DNA of 8,214 nt, taken from positions 1 through 8,214 of the forward strand of contig JADZBJ010000434.1 in NCBI GenBank assembly GCA_020852155.1, written 5' to 3'. Shown in pieces: positions 1 through 5,304 of the stretch; position 1 is the stretch's first letter; every line of letters starts with the position of its first letter. The DNA comes from Saprospiraceae bacterium (GTDB lineage Bacteria; Bacteroidota; Bacteroidia; Chitinophagales; Saprospiraceae). Under the pieces are notes generated by a model. It was not told the origin of the DNA and searched no databases. It was given only the letters and a program-made list of their open reading frames with translations. A program made the translations under genes and the position numbers.

Positions 1-74
1 TGTACATCGCCCTGATTGGCTTTGCAAGCCTGTTTTTTAAAAAATATCAATGGAAAGGGCGAACCCTGGAATAA
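1..74 (+). CDS. 3' end of a membrane protein gene (partial)
   Basis: An open reading frame enters from the left edge (first whole codon at base 3) and ends in TAA at 72-74, giving 23 complete residues. They begin YIALIGFASLFF, which looks like the end of a hydrophobic transmembrane helix, followed by a basic, polar tail (KKYQWKGRTLE). This fits the last helix and short cytoplasmic tail of an integral membrane protein such as a transporter, under the positive-inside rule. Too little is present to name a family. It lies in the same orientation as the aldehyde dehydrogenase, 233 bp upstream of it. The hydrophobic-then-basic pattern is the only positive evidence that the frame is coding. Confidence 0.5.
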   Translation, partial: YIALIGFASLFFKKYQWKGRTLE

Positions 75-307
75 TGAGAATTCATAAAACAGATACGCTC
101 CTGCTACTGAAGACGGCATACTGCATAGTCATAGATGCAGAGGCCCGTCCTGTCGTTTATCCTTTGAATGGACATTTACCACTTTAAACGTCCGTGATTT
201 GACTTTTAATTCATTCAAAAAAGACCGCGTTCGGGCCGTTTTAAGGGCTGAATTTGCTAATTTTGCGCCTCGTTTACAATGGCCATTGGCCAAAGTCCTG
301 ATTCAAT
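75..307. other. Intergenic gap, no gene seen
   Basis: This 233-bp gap separates the partial membrane protein gene from the aldehyde dehydrogenase. It holds a CTGCAT/ATGCAG inverted repeat (121-126 and 135-140) and an 8-bp arm pair with one mismatch (GGACATTT 170-177, AAACGTCC 186-193, 8-nt loop). Neither is followed by a T run, so neither is a clear terminator. A 60-codon frame starting at TTG 199 overlaps the start of the dehydrogenase gene in another frame and resembles nothing known to me. I treat it as chance. Confidence 0.5.
258..265 (+). promoter_or_regulatory. Candidate -7 box (TAnnTTTG) for the aldehyde dehydrogenase gene
   Basis: TAATTTTG matches the Bacteroidota -7 consensus TAnnTTTG exactly and lies 42 bp before the ATG at 308, a normal leader length. 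No clear TTG-type -33 element is seen about 20 bp upstream; the sequence there is a TTTT run at 239-242. The call therefore rests on one box plus its position. Confidence 0.4.
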
Positions 308-1840
308 ATGCAACCGAAAGAATTTTTAAAAAAATTAGGCCTCAAAACCCGCAACCAGGGTACATGGACCGGCCTGAATGACATCACCGGCAGCCGCCGT
401 TATATTGACTCTTATTCGCCGGTGGACGGAGAATTTATTGGCTCAGTCAGCATTACCACCCGCGAACAATACGAACAGGTGATGCAGTCGGCTACTGACG
501 CTTTCCAGGTATGGCGCGAAATGCCAGCGCCCAAGCGCGGTGAGATCGTTCGCCAGTACGGTGAGGTATTGCGCCAGTACAAAGACCCGCTGGGTCGTCT
601 GGTAAGTTATGAAATGGGCAAAAGCCTGCAAGAAGGCTTTGGAGAGGTGCAGGAAATGATTGATATATGCGACTTTGCCGTGGGCCTGTCTCGCCAGTTG
701 TACGGCCTGACGATGCACTCCGAGCGCCCCGGCCACCGTATGTACGAACAGTGGCATCCGCTGGGCATTGTCGGCATTATTTCTGCCTTCAACTTCCCGG
801 TTGCTGTGTGGTCGTGGAATGCCTGCCTCGCCTGGGTTTGCGGCGACGTTTGCGTTTGGAAACCTTCGGAAAAAACGCCACTGTGCTCTATCGCTTGCCA
901 GAACCTGTTTCAGAAAGTCCTGAAAGCCAACGACCTGCCGGAAGGCATCAGTTGTATTGTGAACGGCGATTACAAAGTCGGTGAATACATGACCAAAGAC
1001 CACCGCATGCCATTGCTCAGCGCAACAGGCAGCACCCGCATGGGTAAAGTTGTCGCACAAACTGTAGCAGCGCGCCTGGGCCGCAGCATCCTGGAACTGG
1101 GTGGTAACAACGCCATCATCATCACGCCTTCGGCCGATATGAAAGTGGTGCTGACCGGCGCAGTATTTGGCGCTGTGGGTACAGCCGGACAACGTTGCAC
1201 GACTACGCGCCGACTGATTATTCATGAAAGCGTGTACGAACAGGTAAAAGCGACGCTGGCCAAAGCATATCCGCAACTCCGCATCGGTAATCCGCTGGAT
1301 TCCAACAACCACGTTGGGCCGTTGATTGACAAAGGCGCAGTGGAAAATTACCTGTACGCCATCGGTGAGGTTAAAAAGTCAAAAGGAAAATTCCTGGTAG
1401 AAGGCGGTGTGCTGGAAGGTCCGGGTTACGAAAGCGGATGCTATGTAAAACCATGCATCGCAGAGGTGGAAAACCACTGGGACATCGTTCAGCACGAAAC
1501 CTTTGCGCCGATTTTGTACCTCATCAAATACGGCTCCATCGAAGAAGCCATTGCGCTACAAAATGCTGTGCCACAAGGTTTGAGTTCGGACATTATGACC
1601 AACAACCTGCGCGAAGCAGAGCGCTTCCTGTCTGTTGCCGGTTCTGACTGCGGCATTGCCAATGTCAATATCGGTACTTCAGGCGCAGAAATCGGCGGTG
1701 CATTCGGTGGTGAAAAAGAAACCGGCGGCGGTCGCGAATCCGGCTCTGACAGCTGGAAGGCTTACATGCGTCGTCAGACCAATACCATCAACTATTCGGA
1801 ACAGTTGCCACTGGCACAGGGCATTAAATTCGATCTGTAA
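308..1840 (+). CDS. amaB: ALDH7-family (antiquitin-type) aldehyde dehydrogenase, probable alpha-aminoadipic semialdehyde / piperideine-6-carboxylate dehydrogenase
   Basis: A 510-residue cytosolic NAD(P)-dependent enzyme that oxidises an aldehyde to a carboxylate. Family members act on alpha-aminoadipic semialdehyde, in equilibrium with piperideine-6-carboxylate, in lysine catabolism. Visible motifs are the cofactor-binding FNFPVAVWSWN (N162) and KPSEKT (K185), general base E263 in ELGGNN, catalytic C297 in GTAGQRCTTTRR, and HETFAP (E397). The ALDH7 hallmark stretch GAEIGGAFGGEKETGGGRES (459-478) and the tail LPLAQGIKF closely match human antiquitin as I recall it. Length is normal for the family, and the ATG at 308 aligns with the antiquitin N-terminus (FLKKLGL versus WLKELGL). 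No Shine-Dalgarno sequence is present. No lysine-catabolism neighbour is visible, so the family is certain but the substrate is inferred. The gene symbol is borrowed from Pseudomonas and is tentative. Confidence 0.93.
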   Translation: MQPKEFLKKLGLKTRNQGTWTGLNDITGSRRYIDSYSPVDGEFIGSVSITTREQYEQVMQSATDAFQVWREMPAPKRGEIVRQYGEVLRQYKDPLGRLVSYEMGKSLQEGFGEVQEMIDICDFAVGLSRQLYGLTMHSERPGHRMYEQWHPLGIVGIISAFNFPVAVWSWNACLAWVCGDVCVWKPSEKTPLCSIACQNLFQKVLKANDLPEGISCIVNGDYKVGEYMTKDHRMPLLSATGSTRMGKVVAQTVAARLGRSILELGGNNAIIITPSADMKVVLTGAVFGAVGTAGQRCTTTRRLIIHESVYEQVKATLAKAYPQLRIGNPLDSNNHVGPLIDKGAVENYLYAIGEVKKSKGKFLVEGGVLEGPGYESGCYVKPCIAEVENHWDIVQHETFAPILYLIKYGSIEEAIALQNAVPQGLSSDIMTNNLREAERFLSVAGSDCGIANVNIGTSGAEIGGAFGGEKETGGGRESGSDSWKAYMRRQTNTINYSEQLPLAQGIKFDL

Positions 1841-1875
1841 GGTTGGCCTGATCAAGTATCAAATCAACTTTTTTA

Positions 1876-1930
1876 TTGGGCAAAGCTGCATTTGCGCCTT
1901 CGCGGGCGTTTTTGGGCTTTGCCCAAATTT
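1876..1930 (+). terminator. Nested terminator-like hairpins after the aldehyde dehydrogenase gene
   Basis: An 11-bp perfect inverted repeat (TTGGGCAAAGC at 1876-1886, GCTTTGCCCAA at 1916-1926) encloses a smaller stem (CGCC 1895-1898, GGCG 1905-1908, loop TTCGCG) followed at once by TTTTT (1909-1913). The inner hairpin plus T run is a plausible intrinsic terminator for the dehydrogenase transcript, starting 54 bp after its stop codon. The outer stem, followed by AAATTTT, would give a second structure that excludes exposure of the first T run. It might serve as a leader element for the next gene if transcription reads through. Confidence 0.55.
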
Positions 1931-1945
1931 TACCAGCAGTTTATG

Positions 1946-1989
1946 TTGATCTTCAGTGCAAGACCTCGATTTGTGCTAAAGAAGATCAA
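1946..1989 (+). repeat. 9-bp inverted repeat in the wzz leader
   Basis: TTGATCTTC (1946-1954) and GAAGATCAA (1981-1989) are perfect inverted repeats with a 26-nt spacer, between the terminator-like hairpins and the wzz-like gene. The 3' arm ends one base before an ATG at 1990. It could be an RNA stem in the leader or an operator. A repeat of this size can also arise by chance in several kilobases. Confidence 0.35.
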
Positions 1990-2043
1990 ATGAAGGAAAA
2001 AGAACTTGCTTTTCGTTTAAAACATGATGAACAACCGCGATAA
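1990..2043 (+). CDS. Possible 17-codon upstream ORF overlapping the wzz-like start
   Basis: ATG at 1990 opens a 17-codon frame (MKEKELAFRLKHDEQPR) ending in TAA at 2041-2043, so it overlaps the first 20 bases of the wzz-like gene in another frame. The ATG directly follows the 3' arm of the inverted repeat at 1946-1989. Such an arrangement could couple translation to the downstream gene, but a frame this short is easily random and no ribosome binding site is recognisable. It is listed only as a candidate. Confidence 0.15.
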   Translation: MKEKELAFRLKHDEQPR

Positions 2044-3157
2044 TCTCATCGGAATTCTGGGGGTGATGTACCGTTGGCGCAAGGCCATCCGCAATGTATG
2101 TTTGTTGACCCTGGTGGGTAGTATTGTGGCTACGCTTTTGTTGCCCAATTACTACGAGTCCACCACGTCATTCTATCCGGCCAACCCAAGCGTTGCCAAT
2201 CCGGACATGTTGTTCGGCTACGGCGGTGCGGAACTTGAATTGTTTGGCGGCGACCACGAACTGGATCGCATGGCCGAGATTGCCAACAGCACCAAATTGG
2301 TGGATTACATGGTGCAAAAATTTGGCCTTTATGCACATTATGAGATTGACTCCACCTCAAAAGAAGGACGATTCTGGGTGCGTGAAACTTTCAGGGGTAA
2401 CTATTCAGCCCTGAAAAATAAAAACGATGCACTCGAAGTCAGCGTCGAAGACCAGGACCCTGATATGGCCGCCCAAATGGCCAATGCCGTCCGCGAATAC
2501 GTCAACAAAGTTTGTCAGCAACTGACCAAGGATGAGCAAGCCAAGATGCTGTTAGCGTTTGATATGAACATGAAGCGGAAAAATGGCGACTTGCAAAATC
2601 TCGCCGACTCCATGCAACAGCGTCAGCTCAAGTTTAATATCTATAACCCTGGCACTCAGAGCGAGCGCCTGTCTTATTTGCTGAACAAAGCCGAGTCAGA
2701 CATTGTCCGAAACAAGGCGCGCATGGAAGTCCTGAAAAACAACCCGCTGATTCCGCAAGATACCGTTGAGTTTATCAAGGCTGAGTTGCTCGCCGCACAA
2801 CGCGAACGCGAGATGCTGCTGTCCAGCACATCGCCCACCGGTTCGCTGACCCTTAAAGGCTATACCGAAGGTTCACCTGAAATCAACGTGCTGACAGACC
2901 TGCACTTTCAGGCGCGCAAGCAGTTGAGTTACGACCTGGAGCGCTACAATCAGTTGCTGGCGGCTTTTAATTCGGACATTCCGATGCTGCACACCATTCA
3001 GGTGGCCGAACCATCACTGATGAAATCGCGGCCCAAGCGCATGATTATTGTTGGTGCGGCGTTGATTGCGGCTTTCTTCTTTACGGTGCTGGGCGTACTC
3101 CTGCTCGAAGCATACCGCAACGTCAACTGGAAAGAGGTTTTTTCGGAAAACCCTTGA
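2024..3157 (+). CDS. Wzz-type chain-length determinant / polysaccharide co-polymerase
   Basis: A 377-residue inner-membrane protein with the architecture of polysaccharide co-polymerases, which set the chain length of O-antigen or exopolysaccharide made by a Wzy polymerase. A first membrane helix lies at about 22-40 and a second at about 340-361. Between them is a large periplasmic region with a charged, helix-rich, coiled-coil-like part at about 170-270. The segment before the second helix (AEPSLMKSRPKR, prolines 330 and 337) matches the proline-rich motif of the family. The cytoplasmic tail is short and no tyrosine kinase domain follows, so this is not the Wzc-fused type. Start codons at 2024 and 2027 are adjacent (ATGATG) and the sequence does not separate them. 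The next gene starts 7 bp after the stop and encodes a Wzy/WaaL-like protein, which supports the assignment. The exact polymer is unknown. Confidence 0.82.
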   Translation: MMNNRDNLIGILGVMYRWRKAIRNVCLLTLVGSIVATLLLPNYYESTTSFYPANPSVANPDMLFGYGGAELELFGGDHELDRMAEIANSTKLVDYMVQKFGLYAHYEIDSTSKEGRFWVRETFRGNYSALKNKNDALEVSVEDQDPDMAAQMANAVREYVNKVCQQLTKDEQAKMLLAFDMNMKRKNGDLQNLADSMQQRQLKFNIYNPGTQSERLSYLLNKAESDIVRNKARMEVLKNNPLIPQDTVEFIKAELLAAQREREMLLSSTSPTGSLTLKGYTEGSPEINVLTDLHFQARKQLSYDLERYNQLLAAFNSDIPMLHTIQVAEPSLMKSRPKRMIIVGAALIAAFFFTVLGVLLLEAYRNVNWKEVFSENP

Positions 3158-3164
3158 TAAACCC

Positions 3165-4652
3165 ATGATGTCCAGATTCCTGCAATTGGGCCTTGATCGC
3201 TTGTCCGGCTGGATGGGCGTGCCGAAGTCTTTCCCCTTGGGAGGGCTTTTCCTGTTGTTGGGTATCAGTGTGCCGGGTAGCCTGATTGCCGCCATTTACA
3301 AGCAACAATTAGCGCTGGCGATGATACCGGCCGGGCTGTTGCTGTTGTGGCAAACCCTCATGAACCTTGAGCGTATTTATTTCCTGCTCATGGCCATGAT
3401 TCCGCTGTCCATTGAGGTGCAGTTGCCGGGCGGTTTGGGCACCGATTTGCCGTCCGAACCCCTGATGTGGCTGTTGACTGGCGTTGGCGTTGTGTGGTGG
3501 CTGCAAAACTGGCGCAGCGTGGATGCGCGATTCTTGCGGCATCCGATTTCGCTGGCGTTGTACGCGCATTTGGCGTGGCTGGCGGTCTGTACAGTCACTT
3601 CCCAGGGATCGTTTCTTTCCATTAAATTTTTGCTGGCCAAAGGCTGGTACCTGATCACGTTTTACTTCTGGGCGGGGCATTTTCTGAATTCGGCCGCCAA
3701 TTTCAAACGCATGATCTGGTGGTTTTTTGCGCCGCTGCTGTTTGCTACGCTTTGGGTGTTGTTTCAGCAGGCACAAACGGGTTTCAGTTTTGAAAAAGCG
3801 GCCTATACGATGGGCCCTTTTTTCCGAAACCACGTGTCGTATGCTTGTATTCTGGCCGTGTTTCTGCCTTATGTCTGGTATGTGCGCTACTGGAGCAGAC
3901 CGCGTTCGGGCGCCTGGTGGTTGCTGATCGTGGGCATTGTTGTGTTCATTGTCGGGATCAATTTCGCTTACACGCGGGCAGCCTATGTGGCCCTTTTGGC
4001 AGCCGTTGGTATGAAATGGCTCATCAACTGGCGCAAACTGAAATGGGGACTCATGGCTTTTGGGCTAATCATCGCCATTTTTATCGGGTTCGTTGGCACG
4101 CGCGACAACTGGCTGCTCTTTGCTCCGCAATATGAAAAAGCCATTTCGCATACGGAATTTACCAACCTGCTGGAAGCAACGACGCGCCTGGAAGACATCT
4201 CCGTCATGGAGCGCGTTTATCGTTGGGTGGCGGCTACTTATATGATTCAGGAGCACCCGGTCACGGGTTTTGGCCCTGGCACATTCTATACTTTTTACAA
4301 AGACTATACCGTATCGAGTTTTAAGACCTATGTGAGCGACAACCCGGAAAAATCGGGCACGCACAATTATTTTCTCATGACGGCCGTCGAACAGGGCTTG
4401 CCCGGACTACTGTTTTTCGTGGTGTTCATTCTGGTGGTGATGATGCAGGGCCAACGAATCTACCACAAAAGCCGCGACCTGTTGCACCGGCGCATGGTGC
4501 TGGCGCCCTTGCTGAGTTTCATGATGATCAACCTGCTGATGCTTATGAACGACCTGGTAGAAACCGACAAAATCGGCTCGCTTTTCTTCATGGCCGCCGC
4601 TATGCTGGTGAATCTGGATTTGGAGAAGGGGGGTGAAGGTGTTGAAAGTTGA
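3165..4652 (+). CDS. O-antigen ligase / Wzy-type polymerase family membrane protein
   Basis: A 495-residue polytopic membrane protein, largely hydrophobic, with about ten or more predicted helices and one long hydrophilic loop at about 312-402. This is the layout of the Wzy_C (O-antigen ligase) family, which polymerises or ligates undecaprenyl-linked polysaccharide on the periplasmic face. Family-like motifs are FRNHVSYACIL (220-230), YTRAAYVALL (269-278, with R271), ERVYRWV...EHPVTGFGPGTF (349-374) and THNYFLMTAVEQGLPGL (399-415, with H400 near the end of the loop). Polymerase and ligase cannot be told apart from the sequence, but the Wzz-like gene 7 bp upstream favours polymerase. The frame is open back to an ATG at 3066, which would overlap the wzz-like gene by 92 bp and add a non-hydrophobic, arginine-rich stretch. 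The ATG at 3165 (or 3168) is the better start. The last residues (GGEGVES) and the TGA stop run into the heptamer repeat array. Confidence 0.8.
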   Translation: MMSRFLQLGLDRLSGWMGVPKSFPLGGLFLLLGISVPGSLIAAIYKQQLALAMIPAGLLLLWQTLMNLERIYFLLMAMIPLSIEVQLPGGLGTDLPSEPLMWLLTGVGVVWWLQNWRSVDARFLRHPISLALYAHLAWLAVCTVTSQGSFLSIKFLLAKGWYLITFYFWAGHFLNSAANFKRMIWWFFAPLLFATLWVLFQQAQTGFSFEKAAYTMGPFFRNHVSYACILAVFLPYVWYVRYWSRPRSGAWWLLIVGIVVFIVGINFAYTRAAYVALLAAVGMKWLINWRKLKWGLMAFGLIIAIFIGFVGTRDNWLLFAPQYEKAISHTEFTNLLEATTRLEDISVMERVYRWVAATYMIQEHPVTGFGPGTFYTFYKDYTVSSFKTYVSDNPEKSGTHNYFLMTAVEQGLPGLLFFVVFILVVMMQGQRIYHKSRDLLHRRMVLAPLLSFMMINLLMLMNDLVETDKIGSLFFMAAAMLVNLDLEKGGEGVES

Positions 4653-4694
4653 ATGTTGTTGAAAGTTGAAGGTGTTGAAGGTTGAAAGTTGAAG
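4641..4694 (+). repeat. Heptanucleotide array, GTTGAAN, seven copies
   Basis: Seven copies of GTTGAA plus A, G or T begin at 4641, 4648, 4658, 4665, 4674, 4681 and 4688, with a 3-bp (GTT) and a 2-bp (GT) interruption. The degenerate GGTGAAG just before 4641 may be a decayed unit. The second copy contains the TGA stop (4650-4652) of the upstream membrane protein gene. Because each unit contains TGA and the period is not a multiple of three, the array closes all three forward frames. Confidence 0.85.
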
Positions 4695-4733
4695 TGGTTA
4701 TTTGGCAAAAACAACATCACACATCCGAAAAAA

Positions 4734-4783
4734 AGTTGTCATCCTGAACGAAGTGAAGGATCTGCAACCCACGAAGGGTTGTG
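4734..4783 (+). repeat. Half copy of a GTCATCCTGA-type dispersed repeat with hairpin
   Basis: GTTGTCATCCTGAACGAAG and the following GTGAAGGATCT resemble a dispersed repeat that I recall from many Bacteroidota and related genomes; its translation shadows are recognisable in databases. A hairpin follows, CAACCC (4765-4770) and GGGTTG (4776-4781) with loop ACGAA. The complementary right end expected of a full element (a CAGGATGAC-like sequence) is not seen downstream, so this looks like a solo half. A related but distinct copy lies inside the element at 5038-5165. Confidence 0.55.
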
Positions 4784-4793
4784 TCACGTATCC

Positions 4794-4817
4794 TACAATA
4801 TTGATCGGAATATTGTA
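4794..4817. repeat. Perfect 9-bp hairpin
   Basis: TACAATATT (4794-4802) and AATATTGTA (4809-4817) are exact inverted repeats around the loop GATCGG. The stem is AT-rich with no T run after it, so it is not a classical terminator. It may be a cruciform, a remnant of a mobile-repeat end, or part of a bidirectional transcript end between the two convergent genes. Confidence 0.6.
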
Positions 4818-4860
4818 CCAGAAAGGCATAGCCAATGTATTAGTGGAAATATCGTAAACC

Positions 4861-4876
4861 AAGGGGCGTAGCCCTG
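4861..4876 (-). repeat. Inverted copy of the CAGGGCTACGCCCCTT repeat core
   Basis: AAGGGGCGTAGCCCTG here is the exact reverse complement of the 16-base core at 5014-5029 and matches 15 of 16 bases of the core at 4967-4982. It faces the tandem copies across about 100 bp, so the three copies could pair as alternative stems. Confidence 0.75.
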
Positions 4877-4960
4877 ACATCCAAAATTATAGCCACCGCC
4901 TACACCCAACGATACATTCAATTTGTTTTCTTGGTGTACGATGAATGATATGATCAGGGT

Positions 4961-5048
4961 AGATTACAGGGCTACGCCCCTCAATGGTAATGTCATTTTT
5001 TCTACGAAGATTACAGGGCTACGCCCCTTAATGATAGTGTCATTTTTT
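4961..5048 (+). repeat. Tandem 47-bp repeat, two copies
   Basis: Two copies lie at 4961-5001 and 5008-5048, offset by exactly 47 bp. Each runs AGATTACAGGGCTACGCCCC, then T, variable bases around AATG, and TGTCATTTTTT. The core contains a short GGGC/GCCC stem. Both copies end in six Ts, so each has a weak terminator-like look on the plus strand. The end of the second copy is also the outer tip of the large foldback element at 5038-5165. Confidence 0.8.
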
Positions 5049-5165
5049 GTGTGATGTGTCATCCCGAACGTATCGAAGGAACTGGCCAGTGAAAGGCGCG
5101 ATTGACCTTCGCAGGATGTAGATGTTTCGCTACGCTCAACATGACATATCGCACAAAAAATGCCA
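5038..5165. repeat. Foldback (MITE/REP-like) element with about 40-bp imperfect arms
   Basis: The left arm 5038-5077 begins TGTCATTTTTTGTGTGATG and the right arm 5126-5165 ends GCACAAAAAATGCCA. The outer 25 positions pair with 3 mismatches and the full 40 with about 8. The inner part of the left arm (TGTCATCCCGAACG, 5057-5070) belongs to the same repeat type as 4734-4783. The centre holds the perfect palindrome ACTGGCCAGT (5081-5090) and an inner CGAAGG/CCTTCG pair (5074-5079 and 5106-5111), which offers an alternative fold. No protein-coding signal is convincing and no target-site duplication is evident at the edges. Confidence 0.65.
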
Positions 5166-5255
5166 CGACTGAACGTCAATATATAAAAACACAGAATGGG
5201 AAAGATTAGAGAAGAATTGATCGGACTTGACTGTTTGCTTGTACGTTTGCTAGTG

Positions 5256-5292
5256 GATAAACTGCCGTTATTGTGCCGATAAACTACCGTTA
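5256..5292. repeat. Pair of 15-mers spaced by 22 bp
   Basis: GATAAACTGCCGTTA (5256-5270) and GATAAACTACCGTTA (5278-5292) differ at one base and lie one 22-bp period apart, about two helical turns. They sit just beyond the 3' end of the U32 gene. Two copies could be a binding site pair for a dimeric protein or the stub of another repeat family. Confidence 0.6.
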
Positions 5293-5295
5293 AAT

Positions 5296-5304
5296 CCCCC
5301 CCCC
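5296..5304. repeat. Homopolymer tract of nine C
   Basis: Nine consecutive C residues (G on the minus strand) follow the stop codon of the minus-strand U32 gene directly. Length change here would not alter that protein because the tract lies after the stop. Confidence 0.8.

Noticed and set aside
443..1312. 289-codon open frame on the minus strand inside the aldehyde dehydrogenase gene
   Set aside because: It lies fully antisense to a strongly conserved enzyme, shows no recognisable family, and is explained by the codon bias of the sense gene.
3066..3164. Upstream ATG that would extend the O-antigen ligase-like protein by 33 residues
   Set aside because: It would overlap the wzz-like gene by 92 bp and add a cysteine- and arginine-rich stretch atypical for the family. 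ATG 3165 lies 7 bp after the preceding stop.
4689..4880. Two 60-codon frames on opposite strands
   Set aside because: Both translate dispersed repeat sequence and have no coding features.
4641..5292. Possible CRISPR array
   Set aside because: Repeats are of different families and lengths, and no regular repeat-spacer pattern of 25-40 bp units exists.
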